Positions 24,395 through 35,510 of a stretch of DNA of 64,000 bases are shown here, piece after piece. The stretch comes from Paguma larvata (Eukaryota; Chordata; Mammalia; Carnivora; Viverridae). Location of the stretch: contig CM057826.1 in assembly GCA_030068075.1 (NCBI GenBank), positions 73,443,312-73,507,311 of the forward strand. Direction: 5' to 3'. A model generated the notes under the pieces. The model was given only the letters and a program-made list of their open reading frames with translations, was not told the origin of the DNA and did no database searches. The position numbers and the translations under genes were made by a program. The stretch's first letter is position 1. Each line of letters begins with the position of its first letter.

Positions 24395-25075
24395 CTTCAC
24401 ATCATTAAAAGTAAATCCCTCTCAAAAGTAGAATTATTTAGAATAGTCACTATTATGAAAAAGACAATAACCAGTATGGACAGCTCAAACCCTCATGCAT
24501 TGGTAGTAGGAGTAAAAATCATGCAAACATTTTAGAAAACTGCTTGCTGCTGCCTACTAAAAGTAAATATATGCAATACTGGAAACATCTATTCCATTCA
24601 TACACACATAAACATTCATTTCTACCAAATAATCTATGCAATAATTTTCATAGCAACATCATTCCCAGGGTGTGAAACCTGAAAATGACCAAAATGTCAT
24701 TACAGCGGGATGGATAAAGGGATGGCAGTATAGCTAAAAAACTGAACACTCTTCAGCAAGTAGAATGAACAAACTGTAAATACACGTGTCAAAAGTATGA
24801 TCATATAAAATAAGTCGGATATAGAAAAAGTGCTTACTGAATTTTTCTATATAAAGTTTAACAGTAAGTAAAACCAATGTACGGTCTTAGAATTCAGGAC
24901 AAAGGTTGCCGTTGGAAGGATAACCTGGGTAGTTACGGATACATGGGAGGGAAGGGCTTCTCATATTTTAGTAATGTAGGGTTTCTTGATCTGTATTTTG
25001 GTTACACAGGAATGTTGACTTTGTGGAATTCAACAAACTATCCATTTCAAAAAAATATTTAACTTGCCTGCGTAT
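24395..25075 (+). mobile_element. Old L1 3' end
   Basis: The L1 order is clear: 'cctcatgcattggtagtagg', 'tagaaaactgcttgctgc', 'ccaaaatgtcattacagcgg', 'tcttagaattcaggacaaag', 'tcttgatctgtattttggtt', 'actttgtggaattcaacaaac'. It is heavily decayed, and short open frames inside are meaningless. Confidence 0.75.
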
Positions 25076-25880
25076 ATAATACGTCAATAGAAATGTTTAC
25101 ATAAAAAAGGACAGATTTTACAAGTCTCTTCAGAGCAAATATGCCATTGATGCTTAGCTTACCCAGTAAGTTTCCCTCCTATTTGATTTTGGTTTGATAA
25201 TTCCATTCTATATTGTCACTTTCCCATCATCTAAGAAGTAGGCATTTTATATTTCTTTCACATTTTTAGTTCTTGTCAATTTAAAGATTAGTACAGATAA
25301 CTAGTACTGCAGCCAAGTTAAACAATTATATAAAAACTGAGCAAGTTCAGGTATCTATGGAATACAAGAAGCATCATACACTAAGAGAAACTTTTAGATT
25401 AGATTTTTCTGAGACTGTTACTATATTTTATTAAGACTATATCAGACTCCGCAGAAGAATTGCACTGCTAACTTGAGATTTGGATAGCACATTTCCAATA
25501 ATATAACTATATAAAAGGCACTAACATCAACAATTTCATATCTAATTGTTATACTTTTATAAAAATAATTTTGCTCTGAATACTTAGATTCTCAGTAGTC
25601 ATCATTTGGAAAGTAAATAAACACGATCATGCTGATTCTGTAATAATGACTGTATACAGTTGATAATTTGATAATGGACTGAGAGCAATTATCCATCAGG
25701 GTTTGGAGAGTTTCTTTATACCTATTATATATGTTAAAGTATGAAATGTAAGAGCCATTTTCAAAAATATGTTATTGGAAATATTTTATGTCCAGTAGTA
25801 ATCTTTTACATGACTTTTTGTATACTTAACAAAGAGAATATGAATCTAGTAGTATGTTTTTTTTTGTTTTGTTTTCTTAC
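25076..25880. other. No gene seen
   Basis: AT-rich, unassigned. Confidence 0.55.
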
Positions 25881-25881
25881 A

Positions 25882-26092
25882 ATTTTTTAACATTTACTTA
25901 TTGTTGAGAGACAGAGATACTAACATGACCAGGGGAGGGGCAAAGAGAGAGGGAGACACAGAATCTGAAGCAGACCCCAGGCTCTGAGTTTGTCAGTACA
26001 GAGTCCAACACAGCGCTCAAACCCACGAACCGTGAGATCATGACCTGAGCCAAAGTCGGACTCTTAACCGAATGAGCCACCCAAGCACCCCT
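25882..26092 (-). mobile_element. Felid-type CanSINE
   Basis: Plus-strand landmarks: ggggaggggcaaagagag, cacagaatctgaagcag, ctcaaacccacgaaccgtg, gatcatgacctgagcc, atgagccacccaagcaccc. It is full length, with an A-rich tail before 25882. Confidence 0.95.
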
Positions 26093-26238
26093 AGGTATAA
26101 GTTTTAAGAGCTTATATTAAGTACATGATTTACTCTACAAGTGCTGACCAAACCTTCCATGATTTTATGACACTGAACCTAGTTTAATGTAAAGAAAAAA
26201 TAAAAGTTCTTTCTGAAATTAACATGCAGATATTCTTA

Positions 26239-26438
26239 TATATTTTTTAAAGTTTATTTATTTTGAGAGAAAGAGAGCAAGTCCCTGGGGATGAGTAGAG
26301 AGAGAGGGAGAGAGAGAACCCAAGCAAGTTCTACACTGTCAGTGAAGAGCCCAATGTGGGGCTTGAACCCACAAACCATGGGAATATGACTGGAGCCTAA
26401 GGTGGACAGTTACCCAACTGAGCCACCCAGGTTCCCCT
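26239..26438 (-). mobile_element. Felid-type CanSINE
   Basis: Landmarks agtttatttattttgagag, gtggggcttgaacccac and ctgagccacccaggttccc. Flanks aacatgcagatattctta (26221-26238) and aacatccaggtcttctta (26439-26456) match at 15 of 18 positions, an aged target duplication. Confidence 0.95.
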
Positions 26439-26456
26439 AACATCCAGGTCTTCTTA

Positions 26457-26965
26457 AAAAATCCATTTTAATAATCAAAGTTTTCTCCCAATATTACAGA
26501 GTTCTGTTTTGGCAAAAATCAAATTAAGAGGCAATTCACGTATACTCAAAAATATCCACAAAAAGGACACCAGAATGAAAATCTTTTCCATATATAAATA
26601 ATCATATTCAGAAATCATTATATTTTCAGGTAGGATTTAACTTTTTAAATAGTTGAGTTTATGTCTTCAATTCCTTATTGTAAACCACTTAATTTCCTTT
26701 GTTTACCATTTTGTTTCACCAGTGTAGAAATTAGAATTATTTAAGGTATAGAATGCAAATTCACCATTTAGATTTCCAAGCATAGAGTGTGCTAAATTAA
26801 AAAAGAAAAACAAATTAATCCAAATACAATCCTGTAACAAAATTCATCATTTGAAGAGTAAAGTCTGATAAGCTTTCACAAATGTCCAAAGGCTTGTAAA
26901 TGGCCTATAAATAGAGAATATTTAATTCACCTGAAAATGTTTTCAGGACACTTTGCAGTCATTTT
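26457..26965. other. No gene seen
   Basis: Unassigned AT-rich sequence. Confidence 0.55.
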
Positions 26966-27377
26966 TTTAACACATGGCCCTAGACTTTAGCAACCATTAC
27001 TCTAATTTTTATTCCTATAATTTGGACTTTTCTAGAATTCCATATAAGTAGACACATTCAGTAGGCAGCCACAATGTCTGGATTTTCTATTTTGGATAAT
27101 GACAGTAGGTTTATCCTTGCTGTTGCATGTACCTGCAGCCATTATTTATTACAGTTAAGTACTAAGCCATCACACTGTGCCATTTATTACTGCAGAATAC
27201 TACGCCACATTTTGTTCATCCATTTACCCCTTGATGGACGGCTAGGTTCTTTGCAGTTTGGATATTAGTAGTAATGCTGCTATAAAGATTTGTGTACAGT
27301 CTTTGTGGATATGTTTTAATTTCTCAGCCAAATGCCTAAGTGTGGAATTGCTGCGGAGACATGATGATAAATGTAAC

Positions 27378-27623
27378 GACCAGCTTTCTAGATGTCCGTG
27401 GGAGGAGAAAACTTTGATTTGTAGTATTTGCTGATTGCCATAGCGCAAATATTTCCATCATGACTAATGTCACACTACAAACATTACAGCCTGAAGGCTG
27501 AGTGGAGATGAGGTGTGCAGAGAAAGCTCTTCTGAGGCCAGTGTCAGCAAGGTCGAGAACACCCATCTTAGAACTACTAGTTCAAAGAGTTAAGTGCATA
27601 TCTAACTATAGGAAACTTCCAAG
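27378..27623. other. Unnamed insert within the old L1
   Basis: About 245 bp of richer-complexity sequence (for example 'ccatagcgcaaatatttcc', 'cagcctgaaggctgagtgg') separates the two L1 parts and is followed at once by a SINE. It could be a nonautonomous DNA element or another old repeat. Two overlapping minus-strand frames and one plus-strand frame cross it without motifs. Confidence 0.4.
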
Positions 27624-27838
27624 GAGCGCCTGGGTGGCTCAGTCAGTTGAGTGTCTGTCTTCTGCTCAGGTCATGATCTGTGTCTGTTAGTTCGAGCCCT
27701 GAGTGGGGCTCTGTGCTTAACAGTTCAGAGCCTGGAGTCTGCTTCAGATTCTGTGTCTCCCTTTCTCACTCTCTGTCCCTCCCCTGCTTGCACTCTGTCT
27801 CTTTCTCTCTCAAAAATAAATTAAAACATTGAAAAAAT
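27624..27838 (+). mobile_element. Felid-type CanSINE
   Basis: gagcgcctgggtggctcag, ggtcatgatctgtgtctg, gttcgagccctgagtgggg, CT-rich arm and aaaaataaattaaaac tail. It sits inside the interrupted old L1. I see no convincing target duplication. Confidence 0.95.
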
Positions 27839-28145
27839 GTCAGCAGTCCTTGGGGAAAAAAAAAAAACACAGCCAAACTGCTGAATGAGTTGGCCATATT
27901 TATATTTTCACCAGCATTATATGAGAATTCCATTAATACTTGGTCAGACTTTTTAAAATGTTAGCCATTGTAGTATTGGTAATATTTTATAGTGATTTCA
28001 ATTTGTCTTTACCTTATGACTAATGACATTAAGCATCTTTTCATGTGCCTATTAACAACTCATATATCATCTTTGGTTCAAAGTCTATTCATATTTTTGC
28101 TCATTTCCTACTCAGATTGTTTGTATTTTACTACTGAGTTATAAG

Positions 28146-29348
28146 AATTCTTGTGGAATAATCCTAAACCCTAGTCAACAACTAGATCAAGTTCAATTAA
28201 TATAAACCATAGAATCTCACCTGATCCCAGTCTTGATTGGCTGACTGACTAGTGTTTTGCAGATTTGTGAGTGAAATATAAATACTTGTTTGTCCTTGTG
28301 ATATTTAAGTTGTTTATTTTACAGGTTATTTTTGCAACAACAAATTCTTAAATAGAATTTGGCGCCTACAAATGAGGCATTATGATAACCAAAAAATATT
28401 AGCTTTGTGACTGAGTGGGAGATAACATAGAAACCATTATAGGAAATTACAAAATGGTTACTTATATTTGGCGAGTGCATACATATTGCAGTGGTGGAAT
28501 ATTTGGTGAAAATATTACCTGTGACAACTTGGAAGGAATAAAAACGCATTTTATAAACTTGAACCAGTGGGTAAATAAGTTTTGAGGCAAATTATTGGGT
28601 GGGAGTTGACTTTCATTACCTGATTCTGTAGAGCGTTACAAGAAAAAAGAAAGAACTCTGTTTGTAAATGTAATTAATATAAAATAGTTTCTTCATTCCT
28701 GATATTTCATCATTAAAAATGAAAATGCTTCTCACCAATTAAACTTGCTGTATGAAGACAGTTTGGGGACAAAGATGAAATCTGGTGTAGTGCCATAAAA
28801 AAGAAAGCCTCAGGGCAAAAGCCAAGTTAAGTGAGTGCTTTAACCTTATTGTTAAAACCTTTGAAAGAAATATTTTGCCACTTCATCAATTCTTTAAGCT
28901 TTTCAAAGAGACTCTAATAAAATTAAGAGTCTGTGTACCCAAAGTACCTGTAATTACATACAGAAAGTGGGGAGAGGAAAAGAGACAGAGATGAAAAAAA
29001 TTGTATGCATGGCTTTCGACAGAATTAACTGAAGTCAAATATGTTGAATTACCACATAATGAGAAAGTTGAATTGACAACAGTGTTGCAGCTTAGAGTAA
29101 AAATGGCTATAGTTGCAAAAAAAAAAAAAAAAAGGACTTTAAAAAAACCCAAACCAAACCAAACCAAACCAAACAACAAAAATCCTCTTGGCCTCTATGG
29201 AAGGCAGCAGGTTAAGAAAGTTCCTGGCCTCCAAATAGGTGGTTTGCCCAATATCATCTTCAAGTGTGGTCCAGGAGGATAATATAAAAGCAAGTATCTC
29301 CTAGAGGGCAAAAGCGAGAGCTGAGAAAAATAGACTTGGGAGCAACTA
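28146..29348. other. No gene seen; one A-rich and CAAAC run
   Basis: Unassigned. An A17 run at about 29117-29133 follows non-repeat sequence and could be a retroposed tail, but no source gene is recognisable. The frames at 28886-29282 run through this A tract and are not credible. Confidence 0.5.
29144..29174 (+). repeat. (CAAAC)n short tandem repeat
   Basis: About five units of the pentamer follow the A-rich run at 29117. Confidence 0.85.
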
Positions 29349-29886
29349 TGATAGAAAAAGATAGGATTCAGGAGGCAGAGAGGGAAAGATTAGGACCCGA
29401 GGTCACTGGGTGGAGAAAAACACATATTTTGGAACAATGCTGGGAGCAAGGGACCACAGCAAATCCCCACAGGCATAAAGTTCATCTTAAGAAGGTAATG
29501 GACACCACCTACTTCCCCTCAGGTTCCCCTCAGGAATTTGACAAAAGATCTAACTAAAAATATAAAAGAGACTGCCCCTCATACAATGGAAATCAATCAG
29601 GAGTGGACGACCAAGCACCTAGAGCTACCAAGCCAATGAAGGCAGGGCCTGAGAAGGACAAGGGAGATTGGGGAGCAGGGAGGGACTTAACCAGAACCAG
29701 GAGCCCTGCCTATAGTTGGTGGACATTCACTTTTGAATTCCCCCTCTTTGTAACGAGAGCTTTCATACTATTCTTCTTTTCTGATCTTATACTCTACTTT
29801 GCCTGCTGCTCATTTTGTATCCACTTCTTCTTCAAAGGGCAGAGACAACAAACCCCAGGTACTGAGGTAAAAAAAATCCTGCAACA
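29349..29886 (+). mobile_element. Retroviral-type solo LTR, partner of 21742-22235
   Basis: It starts near tgatagaaaaagatagg and ends aaaatcctgcaaca (CA end). U3 includes a CCAAT box in gctaccaagccaatgaag, and a TATA-like atataaaag lies near 29558. The U5-like part 'ctttgcctgctgctcatttt' precedes 'cagagacaacaaacccc'. The poly(A) region is degenerate. The 115-codon frame starting at 29603 is LTR sequence. No gag or pol is adjacent, and the exact 5' edge is uncertain. Confidence 0.75.
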
Positions 29887-30264
29887 CTCCTTCCAGGGAA
29901 TGAAACTCAGGTTTACCTCTGGTATAAGGGATTCTCTCAATATTGTTTAATGGGATTTCAGAATTTCTAGGAAGCCATGGCTTCTGTGTATCTTTATTTC
30001 TCACATTTTGATTGAGAGTATTTATTGTGTTTATCTGATTGGGTTAATCTGTTACCAATATAAATTGGAAGTAAGGGGCCACATAACATCTTTTTGGTCC
30101 ATAGGTCTCTAGACTATGAAGACCTTATGACACACTTACTATAGGTCATCATTTCTGTACATGGAGCCTCAGAAATGACTAGATGAGATTTTAGTGGTAA
30201 ATTGGTGAAGGAGTAGTTTGCACGAAGAAAAGAAATATATTTGTGAACAAAAAATGTAAGGGGA

Positions 30265-30420
30265 AAATGAAATTTTTTGTACTAATGGAAATTCTCCATA
30301 TGTTGTTTGAAGTAATAGTTACAAAGTGTATATATCTTTGTCAAAACGCAACAGCTGTACTATTAATATATTTAATACAAATTATATCTTTAAAGCTATT
30401 TTTAAATACACATTAAATAT
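30265..30420 (+). repeat. Probable old L1 3' tail
   Basis: 'gtactaatggaaattctcc', 'gtgtatatatctttgtcaaa' and 'acgcaacagctgtacta' resemble the standard L1 3'UTR order 'gatggaaatgttct ... atacatttgtcaaaactc ... aactgtaca'. Confidence 0.55.
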
Positions 30421-30555
30421 AAAAAATTAAGGATTTGGTAACTGGAGGAAAAATCAGAAAATAAATAGACAAATACACACATAGGAAGAATGGAAACTAA
30501 AGAAAAAGGCATAAGGAAGAGGTATGTGGGACAGAGTGTGAAGATTTAGCATATG

Positions 30556-30962
30556 TGTTAGATACTGAATTGTGTCCCTATGCTCCAAATTCATATGTTG
30601 AAGTCCTAACTCTCAGTGTCTTAGAATGTGACTGTATTTGGAGATAGGAACTATAAACAGGTAATTACATAAAAACAAAGCCATTAGGATAGACTCTAAT
30701 CCAATCTGTGTGGTGCCTCTCTAAAAAGAGATTTAGAACAAATAGGAAGAGACAGGAGGGATGTGTGTATCCAGAGAAAAGGACACGTGAGGACGGAGCA
30801 AAAAGGCAACCATCTGCAAGTCAAGGAGAGAAGCATCAGCAGAAATCAAATTGGTCTTGATCTCAGATTATTAGCATCCAGAAGAGACAGAAAATAAACT
30901 TTTGTTGTTTAAGCCACCCAGTCTGTGGCATTTTGCTACGGTAGTCCTAGCAAACTAATAAA
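30556..30962 (+). mobile_element. MaLR solo LTR (MLT1A-like)
   Basis: From tgttagatactgaattgtg through 'aatgtgactgtatttggag', 'ggacacgtgaggacggagc', 'ccatctgcaagtcaaggag' to 'gtttaagccacccagtctg' and 'gcaaactaata'. AATAAA lies near the 3' end. The sequence on both sides looks like old L1, so the LTR probably landed in it. Confidence 0.88.
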
Positions 30963-31330
30963 ATGTATGATTTAGAATCCTAGGGGAAAGGGGAAAGAAA
31001 AATAAGCAGTCACAAAAAGTTAAAATGACAAATATCTGGCAAAACTCCTATAAACCAAAAGAAGAAAACACAAATTATCAGGATCAAAATAAAGTAAATC
31101 ACTACAGATACTATAAAAATTGTATTTTTTAAAGGACCAAAGACTACTGACTTCAGAAAGTGTGATAATTTGGACAAAAAGCAAATCCAGGAAAACTATA
31201 ATATAATAAATTTGATCTAGGGGAATTATTTTAATATGTAAAAATTAAATCTATTTATTAAAATATTCCCTCAGAAAAAAAATTTAGGCCCTGACAGTTT
31301 ACCTATGATTCTTTGAAATGTTAATTATTT

Positions 31331-31527
31331 AAAATTTTTTAATGTTTATTTATTTTTGAGAGAGACAGAGCATAAGTGGAGGAGGGGCAGAGAGAGAGGT
31401 AGACACAGAATCCAAAGCAGGCTCCAGGCTCTGAGGTGTCAGCACAGAACCCCAGGCAGGGCTCAAACCCAGGAAACGCCAGATCACGACCTGAGCCAAG
31501 TGAGACACTTAACCCATTAAGTCACTT
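31331..31527 (-). mobile_element. Felid-type CanSINE
   Basis: Landmarks aatgtttatttatttttgag, ggaggaggggcagag, cacagaatccaaagcagg and gatcacgacctgagcc. The SINE head is degraded after aacccattaagtcac. Confidence 0.92.
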
Positions 31528-31652
31528 TCAACTGTTTAAAGAAAACATATCGAGATCACTAAAAACTCTTAAAGGAATTTAAATAAAGTGAATATTTCCC
31601 AAAGAACTTTATGAATCTAGCATAATCTTGATATTTAAATAGGATTTAGATT

Positions 31653-31864
31653 GGGGCACCTGGATGGCTCAGTTGGTTAAGCATCTGATTTGGGCTCAGG
31701 TCATGATCTCATGGTTCCTAGATTTGAGCCCAAGCTCTCTGACAGCACAGAGCTTGGAGTCTGCTTTAGATTCTGTGTCTCTCTCTTACTGCACCTCTCC
31801 CACATGTGCTCTCTTTCTCTTTCTCTCTCTCTCTCTCAAAAATGAATAAACAAACATTAAAAAG
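31653..31864 (+). mobile_element. Felid-type CanSINE
   Basis: ggggcacctggatggctcag, ggtcatgatctcatggttcc, CT-rich arm, aaaaatgaataaacaaac tail. It lies 126 bp from an oppositely oriented SINE in the same L1. The frame at 31664-31849 is SINE-derived. Confidence 0.94.
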
Positions 31865-32197
31865 TAGGATGAAGATATACAAAGAAAACACTCAGGAACA
31901 TAAATATAAATATCATATGGAAAAGATTATCAAATCAATATTAGGAATAAATAAAAAATTATATTACACCAAAACTAAATTGGGCTCATCCTCAAAATGC
32001 AAAATGTGTTAAATACAAAAAATTCAATATAATTCAACATATTAATGCAAGAGAAGAAAAACTATATATAATCAAATTGATAAATTAATAAATAGCATTT
32101 AAAATTTCAGAGATATTTATGGGAAAAATTTATAAATCGGTAGTATAAAAAGAAATTTCCTTAATTCAACAACAGGAAAAGTGAAGCTAGCTTTTAT

Positions 32198-32402
32198 TTA
32201 TTTATTTATAAGTTTATATATGTTTATTTATGTATTTATTTTGAAAGAGACAGAGAGAGTGTGAGCAGGGGAGGAGCAGAGAAAGAGAAAGGAATCTTAA
32301 AGAGTCTCCCTGCTGTGAGTGCAGAGAGCCCATGTAGGGCTCTAACTCCTGAGCTAAAATCAAGAATCCAATGCTCAAATGACTAAGCCACCCAGGTGCC
32401 CC
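32198..32402 (-). mobile_element. Felid-type CanSINE, diverged
   Basis: TTTA-rich tail, then tatttattttgaaagag, ggggaggagcagag and gactaagccacccaggtgcc. The usual gatcatgacctgagcc block is deleted. The flanks ctagcttttat and ctactttat suggest a worn target duplication. Confidence 0.88.
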
Positions 32403-33223
32403 TACTTTATATTTAACAGTGAAATAATGAATGCTGAGATTGGAAACGAGACAAAAACCTTTTTATTTGTTTTACATTATACTGGAAATCCTAGTGAGGG
32501 ATTTCCTGCCTGGAAGAAAAATAAAGGAAACAAAAGAAGAAGCATTATTATTAGAAAAAAAGAAAAGTTATTACTTTCTTAAGATATTTTGAACATAGTA
32601 AGTGCAAAAGTATCTATACAATAATAAAAATTAAGAATTAATTTAGCAGGATGGTGAATCGATCATTAATTTCCTTCCATATATGTACAAGAAAAATAAT
32701 ATTGAAATAAAGTTCTGTATGCAGCAATAATCAGAAACTACTGTATTCCTCTGAATAAATTTAGCAAAAATGTATACAATATTTATATTTAAAAACTACA
32801 AAATATTATTGAGAAAAAAATAGAAAAAACTAAATCATGGAGGGATGTACCAAATTTATAAATTGAAAGATTTACTATTATGGTGATATTAACTGTCTCC
32901 AAATTGATATTTAGATCCAATACAATTCTAATCTAGATCTCAGAATATTTTTTCATGGAAATTGACAAGTTAATTTAAACTGTATATGGAAACATGAAAG
33001 GCAAAAAACTGTCAAGGCAGTCTTGAGGAAGGACCACATAGTTGGAGTACTTATGCCATCAAACACCAAAGCGTATAATAAAGAAAACTATATTATATAG
33101 AAGTAACATATTATAGAACCAGCAATATTATTCCTTGGTATATGTCCAAGAAAAATGCATTTATTGCAAAATATTACATACCAAATTATTACAAGCAGCA
33201 CTATTAATAAGTGCAAAAGTATA

Positions 33224-33436
33224 GGGGCGCCTGGTATAGGCTCAGTCAGTTAAGCCTCCACCTCTTGGTTTTGACTCAGGTCATAATCTCACAGTTTTGT
33301 GAGATCCAGCCCCATCTCAGGCTCTGTGCTGACAGTGTGAAACCTGCTTGAGATTCTCTCTCTCTCCCTCTGTCTCTGTCCCTATCCCACTTGCATTATT
33401 TCTGTCTCTCTCAAAATAAATAAATAAACTTAAAAC
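33224..33436 (+). mobile_element. Felid-type CanSINE with perfect target duplication
   Basis: It is flanked by a perfect 18-bp repeat, aataagtgcaaaagtata, at 33206-33223 and 33437-33454. The head is altered (ggggcgcctggtataggctc). The rest is typical, down to ctctcaaaataaataaataa. Confidence 0.96.
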
Positions 33437-34061
33437 AATAAGTGCAAAAGTATAAATTATCCAATATCTATCAACAATAGAAAGAAACACATTCTGGTGT
33501 ATTCACAAAATGGAATGTTATTCAGCAATGAAAAGGAATATATTACAACTACATAAAACAATATGGATGAATCTCACAAATGTAATAGTGAGTGAAAGAA
33601 ACAAAACAGAAAAGAATCCTTAATTGATGAGTGTACTTTGGTACATCTCACAGTCCATAACAGTGTTAGAAATTAGGATAGTCACTTCTCTTGGGGTTTA
33701 TGGGAGGGTGGTAATAATGTTTGGAAAGGGACACAACAGGTGATTCAAGTAGCCCACATTCTTGTTCTTAATCTCAGTAGTAGGTACATAGCTCTTTTTT
33801 TTCTTTTTAAAAGCTTGCCAATGATCATATTTATGTGATGGGTAATTTCCAGTGTGTAAAGAAAAATACAAAATAGCACATTTGGAAACAGATATAGGCA
33901 GAGGTTTGTTGCATGACAGAAATAGAAGTTTCTATATTACCGTTGAGAAGATTAAAAAAATATTTGCTTCTGAGATATTTAGAGCTTCAGTTTAAATTGG
34001 ATATCATCCATGGATTCATTTATTGGATATATATGAGTTGATTTTTTTCACTGTATTTTAT

Positions 34062-34093
34062 ACTTGATCTTAGCCAAAAGGCCGAGAAGCGAT
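34062..34093 (-). pseudogene. RNU2 (pseudogene fragment): Truncated U2 snRNA retrocopy
   Basis: The minus strand reads atcgcttctcggccttttgg followed by ctaagatcaagt, identical to about the first 32 nt of vertebrate U2 snRNA, the spliceosomal RNA. The rest of U2 is absent and there is no poly(A). A perfect 15-bp repeat, tcactgtattttata, flanks it at 34048-34062 and 34093-34107, sharing one base with the insert at each side. This is the pattern of 3'-truncated, self-primed snRNA pseudogenes. It has no snRNA promoter and cannot form U2. Confidence 0.93.
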
Positions 34094-34107
34094 CACTGTA
34101 TTTTATA

Positions 34108-34765
34108 AATGTTTACGATATGTATGCAATTTAAGTGTATGATTCTATCATTTTATAATCTAATAGGCCTAAATAATCTAATAATTAATGACCTAAGATA
34201 GAAATGTAAGATAGTAATTGAGCAAATAAAGAGAAAAGTTACCACAGAATTAAATTCCTCATTTGAATGAGTCTTACCATGAAAAAGAATATTGCCAAAT
34301 TCACAAATAGTTACATAATTTTATTACATATGATAAACATATGCCAAAATCCCCATTAATAACTTTAAGATCATTGTAAATTAATATTCAGTAAGCTTAT
34401 ACATAGTGGGATTATTGAAAGATTTTAATTGCTTGGGTTGGCAGAGGGTGGGAAGATTATATATAGTTCTTCAAAAAAGCATAGATATGTATGAAGACTC
34501 TCAAAGACCTCTGTCAACTCTATGAATCTGTAATGTGATGCTTTGTTTTTGAAAATGCCAGTGACAAATTATTCCCAACAAACCACTATGCATAAATAGA
34601 AGTGTTGACTGTTAAGTAGCAAAACTGATTATGTTTGTCATTTGTATATTATTTGGACTGTCATTTCTTAGTTCTTAAAAAATCACATCCTAGCATTCTA
34701 ACCACATCACTACATACTTGCTACTGAATTAACATATTTTATTTTTTAAATATCAGGTATTTAAT
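34108..34765. other. No gene seen
   Basis: AT-rich, unassigned. Confidence 0.55.
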
Positions 34766-34813
<48 letters not shown>

Positions 34814-34829
34814 TATATATATATATATA
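34766..34829 (+). repeat. (TG)n(TA)n microsatellite
   Basis: About eight TG followed by about 23 TA units with one 'gc' interruption. Confidence 0.95.
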
Positions 34830-35004
34830 CCTTTATTCCTTACATGCGTGTATATGCGTATCAGAGTAAGATAATCTGTTAGTTATAAATGAGTGATAGG
34901 ATATCTGATTGTGATGTTTTAGTGAGAAATGCAGAGTCTGAAATTTTTTCTATCAGCCACCAAACAGATAAACAGATAGACACCCAAACAGAAAAAAGAA
35001 TTAA

Positions 35005-35510
35005 AAATAGTGTTTTAGTAATTCTGTGCTGGGTAACAAACTATCCCATTGCTCAATACCTTAAAAACAGCCATTTTATTTGTTTGTTCAAAATTATGCA
35101 AATTTGTCAGGGTTCTATGGAAATATCTTGTCTTTGTTCCACTTTGTACTAACAGAGGTGGCTCAAATGGAGTTGGAACATCCACTCCCAAAATGAATTC
35201 GGCATATAGTTGGGCAAGTTGGTTCTGTGTGATGGGTGAGACCTCACTTGGGGCTTGGTCCAGGCTTCATTTCTTGTGCACAAGACCCATAAATGTGTAT
35301 AAATGAGCTCTTTACAGCATAGTGTTCCCATGGTGAGTATACTCATTACATGTTGACTGGTTTCCAATTGCAAGCAAAAACAGAAGCCGCAGACCTTCTT
35401 TCCTAAGACTTGGTTCAGAAACTGGTACAATGTTGCTTAAACAAGTCACAAGGCCAGTCCTTATTCAAAGGGACAATTTACATCATTATGTGAAGATCAA
35501 GAAGCATGTC
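35005..35510. repeat. Probable ancient dispersed repeat, family unresolved
   Basis: 'gctgggtaacaaactatccc', 'aaaacagccattttatttg', 'gttgggcaagttggttctg' and 'aagtcacaaggccagtcc' in this order resemble a common mammalian repeat consensus I cannot name with certainty (LTR or DNA-element type). Three overlapping frames of 85 to 93 codons cross it on both strands without motifs. Confidence 0.45.

Larger units (their letters stand above)
26970..28145 (-). mobile_element. Old L1 ORF2 3' part, interrupted
   Basis: The plus strand is antisense L1: 'tgttgcatgtacctgcagcc', 'catccatttaccccttgatg', 'agtaatgctgctataaag', 'taagtgtggaattgctgcgg'. After an interruption at about 27378-27867 it resumes with 'attttcaccagcattatatg', 'gacattaagcatcttttcatg' and 'actgagttataagaattc'. 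Confidence 0.8.
30963..33830 (+). mobile_element. Old L1 (L1M-like) ORF2 and 3'UTR, carrying four SINEs
   Basis: ORF2 order is readable despite heavy decay: 'aatatctggcaaaactcc', 'aaaatttaggccctgacag', 'ttatattacaccaaaac', 'tatactggaaatcctagtg', 'attgacaagttaatttaaac', 'ggaatgttattcagcaatg', 'acaatatggatgaatctcac'. Four SINEs (31331, 31653, 32198, 33224) interrupt it. No continuous frame survives. The 'aagatttagcatatg' before the MaLR LTR suggests the L1 extends left of 30556. Confidence 0.82.

Noticed and set aside
29603..29950. 115-codon frame resembling the minus-strand frame at 21838-22098
   Set aside because: The similarity exists because both lie in copies of the same LTR, not because a protein is conserved; the frames diverge after about 25 residues.
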